Shown one piece after another: positions 17,722 through 25,680 of a stretch of DNA of 64,000 nt (positions are counted from its first letter, which is position 1; the number at the start of each line of letters is the position of its first letter). Under the pieces are notes generated by a model. The model saw nothing but the letters and a program-made list of their open reading frames with translations, did not search any database and was not told the origin of the DNA. The position numbers and the translations under genes are program-made. The stretch covers positions 1-64,000 of the forward strand of contig CAMAXW010000010.1 in assembly GCA_945862315.1 (NCBI GenBank), given 5' to 3'. Origin of the DNA: Klebsiella pneumoniae. Its GTDB lineage: Bacteria; Pseudomonadota; Gammaproteobacteria; Ga0077536.

Positions 17722-18405
17722 TTATAGGTTCCATTGTCCGCCCGCGCTGACGATTGGTCGCGGTGCGAGGCGGGACAACACATCGTGTTCTAGTAGCAAT
17801 GCAATCGTAGAGATCGGTAATTCGTAGGCCAACAACCGTCGCAGGTCGTCCGGTGTGTCCACATCTAAGGCCAATCCGGGGGCCCGAACCACTTGGACCC
17901 GCGCACCGGCCGCGATGGCCGCGGCCCGGTGAGCTTCGAAGCTGCGACGCCCGAAGCGAAAAGTCAGCAAATCTGGGGGCGACACGGCAATGGCGTTGGT
18001 GCCATAGCCGGCCTCGTCCGACACCAGCGTCACCGCCGGCGCCCAGCCGTGGCGGGCAACGACTTGGTCGATCTCCGCGCTCCGCGCCAAGGGCACGTCG
18101 GTGGGCAGCATCAACAGGGAGTTCACGTTTTGTTCGCGCAAATAGCGCGCGCCCTGCAACACCGCCTTGGACAAGCCCGGCTCCGCTTCCGGGAGGACCA
18201 CCACACCGAAGCGCGCAGCAATTGGGGCCACCGCTTTCTCGCGGGTGACCACCACCACCCCACTGATGCGGGCACAGCCTGCGAGCGTGGTGAGGAGGTC
18301 GGTGAACATGGCGCGCGCCAGCAAGGCCCGCTCGCCCTCGCTTAAAATGGTCGCAAGGCGTCGCTTGGCGAACGCGAAGGGTTTAACCGGCACTACCACC
18401 CACAT
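17722..18405 (-). CDS. cofC: Phospholactate/PEP guanylyltransferase (CofC/FbiD)
   Basis: 227 residues. The N-terminus WVVVPVKPFAFAKRRL is the nucleotide-binding signature of CofC, a small nucleotidyltransferase that activates a three-carbon phosphoacid (2-phospholactate, phosphoenolpyruvate or 3-phosphoglycerate, depending on organism) with GTP for F420 side-chain assembly. Further motifs: LMLPTDVPL with the metal-binding Asp and the later LALDVDTPDDL. ATG 18405 has GGAGG ten bases upstream. The C-terminus is about 15-20 residues longer than in many relatives. Which of the three phosphoacids is used cannot be judged by eye. Confidence 0.93.
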   Translation of the reverse strand: MWVVVPVKPFAFAKRRLATILSEGERALLARAMFTDLLTTLAGCARISGVVVVTREKAVAPIAARFGVVVLPEAEPGLSKAVLQGARYLREQNVNSLLMLPTDVPLARSAEIDQVVARHGWAPAVTLVSDEAGYGTNAIAVSPPDLLTFRFGRRSFEAHRAAAIAAGARVQVVRAPGLALDVDTPDDLRRLLAYELPISTIALLLEHDVLSRLAPRPIVSAGGQWNL

Positions 18406-18449
18406 TGTTTTGGCGCCTCCTTTGCGATGCGTTGCTGGTGTTTGCGCAG

Positions 18450-19415
18450 TTATTTTGCTGCGCTGCGTAGATCATTCGCGAACTGGCACATGACGCCCGC
18501 GAGGTGAATTTTGTCGGCCAACGTTAGCATGACGCTAGGGGTGGCGATAGCCGCGCGACCCGATTCCCGAAGAGCGCCAAGCAGGGCCTGATCTTGCTCG
18601 TCAACGACATAGCCGGTGAGCAAATCCCCGTAGTGTTGCGCCACCGCGAGCGCGCTGGCCGGCACCGCAAGTTCGGCCATCATTTTGGCCGTTGGCCCCT
18701 TGATGGCGAGGCCCGCCACGATGGGCGACACGGCAATGATAGGCACGCCGCTGGCCCGCATCGCCGCCTGCACACCCGGGATCGCCAGAATCGGATCGAT
18801 ACTCACATAGGGATTCGACGGGCACAGAAAAATCCCAGCGAGCGCGGGATCGGCGAGCCAATCGAGCAGTTGCGGCAAGGGCCGCGCCGCCGCCGCGTCG
18901 CGAAATTCAAAGCCCGTCACCGCCGGGGCACAGCGATCGCGCACAAAATAATGTTGGAACGCCAATGGCCCGTTGAGGGTGTGAACGATGGTGGGCACCG
19001 GCTCCTCACACATGGGCCACACCGGGTGTTGCGTGCCCAACGCGGCATTCAGCTGTTGGGTGATGCTGCTCAAGGATTCGCCCGCCCGCAAGCGCTCGCT
19101 GCGCAACACATGCACCGCGAGATCCCGATCGCCCAAGTTAAACCAGCTCTCGCCACCCAGCGCGCGCAGGGTCTCGATGAAGCGCCAACTTTCGTCGCGC
19201 CGGCCCCAGCCCAATTCCACATTGGATTCTCCCGACAGCGCATACATCAGGGTGTCGAGATCCGGGCTTATGTGTAGCCCTAAATGGGTGAAGTCGTCGC
19301 CCGTGTTGACCAAAAACGCGAGCTGCGAAGGCGGCAAAATATGCGCTAAGCCGACCCCAAGCTTGGCCCCGCCTACCCCGCCGGTGAGCGCCAGATATTT
19401 GGGCGCAGCGCTCAT
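18450..19415 (-). CDS. cofD: 2-phospho-L-lactate transferase (CofD/FbiA)
   Basis: 321 residues. Transfers the phospholactyl (or related) group from the GDP-activated donor to FO, forming F420-0 or dehydro-F420-0. The N-terminal LALTGGVGGAKL is the nucleotide-binding signature of CofD, followed by VNTGDDFTHLGLHISPDLDTLMY, NLGDRDLAVH and the late GVPIIAVSPIVAGLAIKGPTAKMM block. ATG 19415 overlaps the stop of cofE by four bases (ATGA), which indicates translational coupling; the longer open frame upstream is the cofE coding region in another phase. 44 bases separate it from cofC. Confidence 0.95.
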   Translation of the reverse strand: MSAAPKYLALTGGVGGAKLGVGLAHILPPSQLAFLVNTGDDFTHLGLHISPDLDTLMYALSGESNVELGWGRRDESWRFIETLRALGGESWFNLGDRDLAVHVLRSERLRAGESLSSITQQLNAALGTQHPVWPMCEEPVPTIVHTLNGPLAFQHYFVRDRCAPAVTGFEFRDAAAARPLPQLLDWLADPALAGIFLCPSNPYVSIDPILAIPGVQAAMRASGVPIIAVSPIVAGLAIKGPTAKMMAELAVPASALAVAQHYGDLLTGYVVDEQDQALLGALRESGRAAIATPSVMLTLADKIHLAGVMCQFANDLRSAAK

Positions 19416-20182
19416 CGAAACATATCCTCGGCCAGCGGGCGGATGAGGTCGCGGGCCGTTTGGGTCGCATCCTCGGCTGGCAGCCCCTGTACCAAGACGG
19501 CGGGTGTGCGTTGAATGCTTTCCCCCATGAGCAGACAAGCCGTGGCGGCCAGGGAATCCGCGCGGTTGATCACCGTGACTTTGAGCTCGCGCCCATACAG
19601 GTCGTTGGTACCGCGGAGGTCGTCTAAAACCGTGATCCCCGCACAGCCAATCGCTCCCCCGATGGTGCCTAGCCGCCACGCGCGGTTCATGCTGTCAGCA
19701 ATGATGACGCCCACCGCACGCCCGGTGCGGGCCAGAATAGTTGCCCGCAACTGCGCCGCCGAGCGGTCCGGGTCCACGGGTAGCAGGAGCGCACATTCGC
19801 CGTCACCGTGATCCACGTTGGATTGATCGATGCCCGCATGCGCGCCCACATTCCCCAAACGATGCCGCACGATGAGCACGCCCGGACGGGTGCGCAGGAT
19901 TTCCGTGGACTCATCCAGAATGAGCTGCACCAGTCGCGGGTCTTTGTCGGTCTCCTGGGCCAGCTCCACCGCGCGCGGCGAGGCGGTCACGGTGTCCAGA
20001 CGCACTAGCCGCCCTTCGGCCTTGGAGACAATTTTTTGCGCGACCACGAGGACATCCCCATCGCCCAGCACGACGGGCGCACGGGCCAGCGCCGCGAGCA
20101 GGATGTCGGCCAAATCGTTCCCCGACTCAATCATGGGGATATCCGGCAGCACCTGGAAACGCAGTTGTGAGGACAATGACAT
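19412..20182 (-). CDS. cofE: Coenzyme F420-0:L-glutamate ligase (CofE, stand-alone)
   Basis: 256 residues from ATG 20182. Adds the L-glutamate tail to F420-0 in a GTP-dependent reaction. Motifs: DGDVLVVAQKIVSKAEGR, IVRHRLGN, QSNVD, VGVIIADSMNRAWRLGTIGGAIGCAGI and DLRGTNDLYGRELKVT. The length is that of the ligase domain alone; the C-terminal nitroreductase-like domain of actinobacterial FbiB, which reduces dehydro-F420-0, is absent. It is the first gene of the ten-gene minus-strand run; the residues encoded before 20182 do not look like CofE. GGAG lies 11-12 bases upstream of the ATG, slightly far. Confidence 0.94.
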   Translation of the reverse strand: MSLSSQLRFQVLPDIPMIESGNDLADILLAALARAPVVLGDGDVLVVAQKIVSKAEGRLVRLDTVTASPRAVELAQETDKDPRLVQLILDESTEILRTRPGVLIVRHRLGNVGAHAGIDQSNVDHGDGECALLLPVDPDRSAAQLRATILARTGRAVGVIIADSMNRAWRLGTIGGAIGCAGITVLDDLRGTNDLYGRELKVTVINRADSLAATACLLMGESIQRTPAVLVQGLPAEDATQTARDLIRPLAEDMFR

Positions 20183-20455
20183 GGAGAGGATCGCTCCTAG
20201 CGCGAGGCATGGCCTCGCGGGTGTTAATGAGGACTGGGGCGGGTTTGCGATATTCCCCGCCAAGGGATTTCTGAAGTACCATCCGGGCGGTTCACATAGT
20301 GGCCCGCCGCTAAATTATTCTACCCATTCGGCGCGTGGACAATAGCCGCGGCGCAGCCTATCCACCCCACCCCATTAGGTGCACGATCCCGCACCGCGCG
20401 CGCGGCAGCGAACGCGCCCCCCAAGAGCCGCCTCGACGTGCAGGAGACCGCCCCT
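20183..20455. promoter_or_regulatory. Divergent promoter region between cofE and the acyl-CoA operon
   Basis: 273 bases separate the start codons of the two largest operons in the window, so both promoters should lie here. An AT-richer patch (TAAATTATTC, about 20311-20320) is the best candidate core promoter for the rightward operon. A GGCGGG/CCCGCC pair lies around 20235-20265. No confident operator palindrome was found. Confidence 0.4.
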
Positions 20456-22132
20456 ATGAACGCACCACTGAGTTCTTCTGCGCTGGGCACAGCGTTCGCC
20501 CTGCAAGCGCAGCTACAAAAACTGGTCGACCACGCTTGGTCAACCCTGCGCGCCCAACTTGAGGCCCGCGGGGCCTTAGCCGAGGTTATCGACGAGGCCC
20601 AAGTCGTGTGCTACGAACTTGCCTTCAGCAGCGCGGAAGTGCATGCCATGGGCGCACTGCTGCGGTACGCCGAACGTTGCGGTGAGGCGGCCGATTTATC
20701 GCTAGAAACCCAGATGGCACTCAGTTTTGCCGCCGATGTCATCGTTAAAGTGCGCCTGCGTTTCGAGCGTGTGCGCGAAGACTTAGACCTCCCCGCTGAG
20801 CTGCTGCTGGGCGTCTTTGAGTCCCCTGCGCTGCGCGCCTTCAACCGCGCGTGGCTAGCCCCTGCCGCACTCGCCCAACTGGGCGCAGGCTTACTGGCAG
20901 CCGGCCACTGCGGCCGCTCGATGCTGCCAGAAGACAAACAAATCATCGCCGCCAGCTGCGCCAGGGTGACCAACGAGGTGGTGGCGCCGAACGCCGAGCG
21001 CATCCACCGTGAAGACCTCACCATTCCGGCTGAAATTTTAAACGCCCTGAGCGAATTAGGATGTTTTGCGCTGTCCATCCCAGAGCGTTTTGGCGGCACC
21101 GCGCCGGAGAGCGGGCACGATAACTTGGCCATGGTGGTCGTCACCGAAGAACTCTCCCGCGGCTCGCTCGCGGCGGCCGGTAGCCCACTCACTCGCCCAG
21201 AAATTGTGGCGCGCGCGCTCTTGGCGGGCGGCGACGAGGCCCAAAACGCCCGCTGGTTGCCCGGCATCGCGCGCGGCGAGCCACTGTGCGCCATCGCCGT
21301 CACCGAACCCGACTGCGGCTCAGACGTGGCCGCCGTGCGCCTGCGTGCTAGCCCCACGCCCGGCGGTTTTTTACTCAACGGCGCCAAAACCTGGTGCACC
21401 TTTGCCGGACGGGCGCAGTTGCTGCTGGTGTTGGCCCGCACCAACCCCGATCCCGCGGCGGGCCACCGTGGCCTGTCGCTGTTTTTGCTCGAAAAAACCA
21501 CCACGGATGAGCACGCGTTTGAGTTCCGGCAAACCACCGGCGGCGTACTCCAAGGCCGGGCCATCCCCACGATTGGCTACCGCGGCATGCACTCCTACAC
21601 CTTGTTTTTCGATAATGTCTTTGTGCCCGCAGAAAATCTGGTGGGCGGAGCCAGCGCGGAAGGACGGGGCTTTTATCTGACCATGGCGGGCTTTGCCGGG
21701 GGCCGTCTGCAGACCGCCGCCCGCGCTTGCGGCTTGATGCGCGCGGCCTTCGACGCCGCCGCCCGCTACGCCCAAGACCGGAAAGTCTTTGGCAAACCGC
21801 TAGCCGACTATCAGCTCACGCTGGCAAAATTCGCGCTGCTCGGTGCCGCCCTGCGCGCCTGCCAAGAAATGACCTATGAAGTGGCCACGCTGATGGATGC
21901 CGGGCAGGGACAGATGCAAGCCAGTCTGGTCAAGCTCTACGCTTGCCGCGCCGCGGAGCACCTCACCCGAGAAGCCCTGCAAATCCATGGTGGCATGGGT
22001 TATTCCGAAGAAACCTGCGTCAGCCGGTATTTTGTGGATGCGCGGGTGCTGTCCATCTTTGAAGGCGCCGAAGAAACCTTGGCCCTCAAAGTGGTGGCAC
22101 GCGAGCTACTGGCTAACGCGAAGCCTCTTTAG
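20456..22132 (+). CDS. Acyl-CoA dehydrogenase, (2S)-methylsuccinyl-CoA dehydrogenase-like
   Basis: 558 residues, much longer than the usual 380-400 for acyl-CoA dehydrogenases, because of an N-terminal helical extension of about 150-170 residues. This extension, the C-terminal VSRYFVDARVLSIFEGAEET block and IHGGMGYSEE match what I recall of methylsuccinyl-CoA dehydrogenase (Mcd) of the ethylmalonyl-CoA pathway, which oxidises methylsuccinyl-CoA to mesaconyl-C1-CoA. The catalytic base is E536 in the IFEGAEE motif; the flavin region has AVTEPDCGSDVAAV. ATG 20456 follows AGGAG. The next gene is Mct-like, the enzyme expected to act on the product. Alternative: a dehydrogenase for another branched acyl-CoA. 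Confidence 0.78.
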   Translation: MNAPLSSSALGTAFALQAQLQKLVDHAWSTLRAQLEARGALAEVIDEAQVVCYELAFSSAEVHAMGALLRYAERCGEAADLSLETQMALSFAADVIVKVRLRFERVREDLDLPAELLLGVFESPALRAFNRAWLAPAALAQLGAGLLAAGHCGRSMLPEDKQIIAASCARVTNEVVAPNAERIHREDLTIPAEILNALSELGCFALSIPERFGGTAPESGHDNLAMVVVTEELSRGSLAAAGSPLTRPEIVARALLAGGDEAQNARWLPGIARGEPLCAIAVTEPDCGSDVAAVRLRASPTPGGFLLNGAKTWCTFAGRAQLLLVLARTNPDPAAGHRGLSLFLLEKTTTDEHAFEFRQTTGGVLQGRAIPTIGYRGMHSYTLFFDNVFVPAENLVGGASAEGRGFYLTMAGFAGGRLQTAARACGLMRAAFDAAARYAQDRKVFGKPLADYQLTLAKFALLGAALRACQEMTYEVATLMDAGQGQMQASLVKLYACRAAEHLTREALQIHGGMGYSEETCVSRYFVDARVLSIFEGAEETLALKVVARELLANAKPL

Positions 22133-22171
22133 GCCTCGCCGCACTCAATCGCCGAGATCAGGAGTCCACCC

Positions 22172-23392
22172 ATGCAGAATATTTTGAAGGGGCTACGCAT
22201 TGTTGAGGCATCAGCCTTCATCGCAGCCCCGCTGTGCGGCATGACCTTGGCGCAACTGGGCGCGGATGTCATTCGCTTCGACCCCATCGGGGGCGGGATC
22301 GATTACCGCCGTTGGCCGGTCACCACGGATAACCACAGTATTTATTGGGCCGAACTCAATAAAGGCAAACGCTCGCTGGCAGTCGATCTCAAACATCCGC
22401 AGGCGCGTGAACTCATCACCCGCCTCATCGCCCTACCCGGGCCCAACGGCGGCATCATGTCCACCAATCTGCCAGCCAAGGGTTGGTTAGCACACGAAAC
22501 CCTCTGCCAGCACCGTGCCGACATCATCCAACTGGCGATCGTCGGCGACCGCCGCGGCGGTAGCGCGGTGGACTACACGGTCAACGCCAAAGTGGGTTTT
22601 CCCGGACTAACCGGGCCGCAGGACGACAATCGCCCGGTCAATCATGTGCTGCCGGCGTGGGACATTGCCGCCGCCCTGCTCGCCTCTACCAGCCTGTTGG
22701 CGGCGTTGCGCTTCCGCGACCAAACCGGGCAAGGCCAACGCATCGACATGGCGCTCGCCGATGTGGCGCTAGCGGCAGTGGGGCATCTGGGCTATGTCGG
22801 CGAGCGAAAAATTAATGGCACGCAGCGCCGCCGTGGGGGTAATTATCTCTACGGGGCGTTTGGGCGGGATTTCTTGACCCACGAGGGCGAGCGGGTAATG
22901 GTCATGGCCATCTCGCCCAAAATGTGGAGTGGGCTACTCGCCGCCACCGGGCTGGCAACAGCCGTGGCAGCGTTGGGCACCCAGTTGGGCTTAGACCTCA
23001 ACTTGGAAGGCGCCCGTTACACTGCCAGAGGCGAGATTGCCGAAGTCCTAGAAGGCTGGATCGGTCAGCACACGCTGGCGGCCGTGGCCACCGCCTTCGA
23101 TGCCCACGGCGTGTGTTGGGGTAAATACCAAGACATGGCAGATTTAATCGACCACGATCCCGACTGTTCACCGGCAAACCCGATCTACCATTGGGTAGAA
23201 CAGCCCGACATCGGGACCTACCCGGTGGCCGGGCAAGCCATGCACTTTAGTGCGGTGGAGCGCGCACCGGCACGCTGCGCGCCGCGCTTGGGTGAGCACA
23301 CCGATGAAATTCTCGCTGACTTGCTGGGCCTCGACAGCAGCGAGATAGGCCGTCTCCACGATGCTGGCATCGTGGCGGGGGTCCGCAAATAA
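22172..23392 (+). CDS. Family III CoA transferase, mesaconyl-CoA C1-C4 transferase (Mct)-like
   Basis: 406 residues. N-terminal LKGLRIVEASAFIAAP and the block GADVIRFDPIGGGIDYRRWPVT resemble what I recall of 2-methylfumaryl-CoA isomerase (Mct) of the Chloroflexus 3-hydroxypropionate bi-cycle, which moves CoA within the molecule from mesaconyl-C1-CoA to mesaconyl-C4-CoA. The likely catalytic Asp is D164 in LPAWDIAAALL. The protein is clearly different from the other CaiB-type enzyme at 13990-15201. GGAG precedes ATG 22172. Its place directly after the Mcd-like gene is the best functional clue. A general family III transferase remains possible. Confidence 0.8.
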   Translation: MQNILKGLRIVEASAFIAAPLCGMTLAQLGADVIRFDPIGGGIDYRRWPVTTDNHSIYWAELNKGKRSLAVDLKHPQARELITRLIALPGPNGGIMSTNLPAKGWLAHETLCQHRADIIQLAIVGDRRGGSAVDYTVNAKVGFPGLTGPQDDNRPVNHVLPAWDIAAALLASTSLLAALRFRDQTGQGQRIDMALADVALAAVGHLGYVGERKINGTQRRRGGNYLYGAFGRDFLTHEGERVMVMAISPKMWSGLLAATGLATAVAALGTQLGLDLNLEGARYTARGEIAEVLEGWIGQHTLAAVATAFDAHGVCWGKYQDMADLIDHDPDCSPANPIYHWVEQPDIGTYPVAGQAMHFSAVERAPARCAPRLGEHTDEILADLLGLDSSEIGRLHDAGIVAGVRK

Positions 23393-23414
23393 ATGTTGGC
23401 GTAAGAGTAAAAAC

Positions 23415-24494
23415 ATGAGCAATGCACGACAGGACAAATTCTCCGGCACCAAAGCGGTCGAGACGGATTTACAACTAGACGTCCCGCGTCTCGAGCGCGT
23501 TCTGCGGGCGGAAATAGCGGATTTTGAAGGCCCGCTGGAAATCCGCCGTTTTAAGGGCGGCCAGTCCAACCCCACCTACCAGCTCCTCACGCCCCAGCGC
23601 AATTACGTCCTGCGCCGCAAGCCCCCTGGCCCGCTCCTGCCCTCGGCCCATGCGGTAGACCGTGAATACCAAGTGATACAGGCGCTCTGGAGCGCCGGCT
23701 ATCCAGTGCCTCGCCCCTACCTGCTGTGTCGCGACAACGACATCATCGGCACCATGTTCTACGTCATGGAAATGGTCGAAGGCCGGGTGCTCTGGGATAC
23801 CACGCTGCCTGAGATGACGCCCCCCGAGCGGGCCGAGATTTTTGACGCCATGCTCAGCGCCTTGGCGCGCTTGCAAACCATCGACTATCGCGCCATTGGG
23901 CTGGCCGAATTTGGCAAGCCCAACGATTATTTTGCGCGCCAGATCAACCGCTGGACCAAAAATTATGTGGCCTCCGAGACCGACAAAATTCCGTTGATGG
24001 ATCGCCTAAACGCTTGGCTGCCCGCCAACATCCCGGTGGAGGATTCGGTGAGCATCGTGCATGGCGACTACCGCATGGACAATATGATTTTTCACTCATC
24101 CGAACCCCGCGTGGTGGCCGTATTGGACTGGGAACTCTCTACCATTGGTCATCCGTTTGGGGACTTTGCCTACCACCTGTTGCCTTGGCTGCTGCCCCAG
24201 ATGGGTGAGCGCCTGAGCAGCCTAGGCGGGCTGGACCTCCCGGCGTTGGGGATCCCCACGGAAGAGGCGTATATCGCGCGTTATTGCGAGTTGACGGGTC
24301 GCCGGGAAATTCAGGGGCTGGACTACTACCGGGCCTACACGCTGTGGCGAGTGGCGGCGATTTACCAAGGCATCATCAAACGGGTACAGGAAGGCACGGC
24401 GGCCAGCGAGCATGCGCAGACCACCACCGAATTGGTGTGCGAAATCGCCGAATTGGCGTGGCAGTACGCCCGCCGCGCCGGCGCCCCCACGTAA
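23415..24494 (+). CDS. APH-family phosphotransferase (acyl-CoA kinase-like)
   Basis: 359 residues from ATG 23415, aminoglycoside-phosphotransferase fold. Motifs: GGQSNPTYQL glycine loop, NYVLRRKPPG with the ATP-binding Lys/Arg, catalytic SIVHGDYRMDNMIF and metal-binding AVLDWELSTIGHPFGD. Such kinases accompany acyl-CoA dehydrogenases and form the N-terminal domain of eukaryotic ACAD10/ACAD11; related bacterial LvaA phosphorylates a 4-hydroxyacyl-CoA during levulinate use. Here the kinase is a separate gene 22 bases before the paired dehydrogenase genes. Phosphorylation of a hydroxyacyl-CoA is a reasonable hypothesis, not proven. Confidence 0.85.
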   Translation: MSNARQDKFSGTKAVETDLQLDVPRLERVLRAEIADFEGPLEIRRFKGGQSNPTYQLLTPQRNYVLRRKPPGPLLPSAHAVDREYQVIQALWSAGYPVPRPYLLCRDNDIIGTMFYVMEMVEGRVLWDTTLPEMTPPERAEIFDAMLSALARLQTIDYRAIGLAEFGKPNDYFARQINRWTKNYVASETDKIPLMDRLNAWLPANIPVEDSVSIVHGDYRMDNMIFHSSEPRVVAVLDWELSTIGHPFGDFAYHLLPWLLPQMGERLSSLGGLDLPALGIPTEEAYIARYCELTGRREIQGLDYYRAYTLWRVAAIYQGIIKRVQEGTAASEHAQTTTELVCEIAELAWQYARRAGAPT

Positions 24495-24516
24495 GTATTA
24501 ATCGGAGCATCGGTCT

Positions 24517-25680
24517 ATGTTGAGCATTGAAAGTTTGCGCTTTCCCCGGTACGAACTGCCGGCCTCGCTGAACTCGCTACGCCAAGAAGTTCGGGCGTTT
24601 CTGGAAACTGCCCTGAAGGCCTATTCGCCGCTGGTGCGCAGTAACACTTGGGATGGTTTTGACCCCGACTTCAGCCGCGAACTGGGCGCCCGGGGTTGGT
24701 TGGGCATGACCCTCCCCAAAGCCTACGGCGGCCACGAACGCTCGGCGCTAGAGCGTTATGTGATTGTGGAAGAAACGCTGGCGGCTGGGGCCCCGGTGGG
24801 CTTTCACTGGATTGCCGACCGGCAGAGCGGACCGGTGGTCGCCCGCTACGGCACACAGGCGCAGAAGGACAAAATAATTCCCGGCATTACCGCCGGCGAA
24901 ATCTGTTTTTGCATCGGCATGAGCGAGCCCAACTCCGGCTCAGACTTGGCCTCGGTGCGCACCCGTGCGGATCGCGTGGCCGATGGATGGCTGGTCAACG
25001 GCACTAAAATCTGGACCACCAACGCCCACCGGGCAGATTACATGATCGCGCTGTTACGCACCGATAGCAGCCCCGATAGCAAACACCGCGGCTTGTCCCA
25101 GTTCCTCATCGATCTCAAAACGACTAAAGGCATCACCGCCCGTCCGATCAAAGATTTGGCTGGGCGCGGCCACTTCAACGAGGTGTCTTTCCAAGACGCG
25201 CTGATACCAGCCGACGCCTTGTTGGGTCAGGAGGGCGATGGTTGGAAACAAGTGATCGCCGAATTGTCCTTCGAGCGCAGCGGCCCAGAACGCTATCTCT
25301 CGTGCTTTATCCTGCTGAGCCGCTTAGTCGACGCGCTAGGCCCGCAGGCCAGCCCCGCCGCACTGGCGAAAGTGGGTGCTGAAGTAGCGTGGGCAACCAC
25401 CTTGCGCAATATGTCGCTCTCGGTGGCAGGCATGCTCAACGAAGGTCGGGATCCGGGTCTGCAAGCCTCAATCGTGAAAGATTTAGGCTGTCAGTTTGAG
25501 CAACGTCTGCCAGGTTTGGCGCAAGAGCTCGTGGGACTGGAGCCCATGCTGGCCGACAACGGCACTGATTATCAGCAGGTCTTGGGCAATTTAATGCTGT
25601 TGGCGCCCTCTTTTTCGCTGCGCGGCGGCACGCTAGAAATTCTCCGCGGCATTATTGCGCGTGGCTTGGGGGTCCGATGA
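24517..25680 (+). CDS. Acyl-CoA dehydrogenase, alpha-type subunit
   Basis: 387 residues. FAD-dependent acyl-CoA dehydrogenase with GMTLPKAYGG, the flavin-contacting FCIGMSEPNSGSDLASV and NGTKIWTTNAH motifs. The usual C-terminal catalytic Glu is missing: that site reads SLRGGTLEI. A Glu at residue 253 (SFERSG) is placed like the alternative base near residue 254 in isovaleryl- and long-chain acyl-CoA dehydrogenases, so it is probably active. The stop overlaps the start of the next dehydrogenase gene (ATGA), suggesting an alpha-beta heteromer as in steroid side-chain dehydrogenases of mycobacteria. Substrate unknown. Confidence 0.88.
   Translation: MLSIESLRFPRYELPASLNSLRQEVRAFLETALKAYSPLVRSNTWDGFDPDFSRELGARGWLGMTLPKAYGGHERSALERYVIVEETLAAGAPVGFHWIADRQSGPVVARYGTQAQKDKIIPGITAGEICFCIGMSEPNSGSDLASVRTRADRVADGWLVNGTKIWTTNAHRADYMIALLRTDSSPDSKHRGLSQFLIDLKTTKGITARPIKDLAGRGHFNEVSFQDALIPADALLGQEGDGWKQVIAELSFERSGPERYLSCFILLSRLVDALGPQASPAALAKVGAEVAWATTLRNMSLSVAGMLNEGRDPGLQASIVKDLGCQFEQRLPGLAQELVGLEPMLADNGTDYQQVLGNLMLLAPSFSLRGGTLEILRGIIARGLGVR

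Noticed and set aside
20611-21570. 319-codon open frame antisense to the Mcd-like dehydrogenase
   Set aside because: Ser/Pro/Arg-rich composition without motifs, fully inside a well-supported gene on the other strand.
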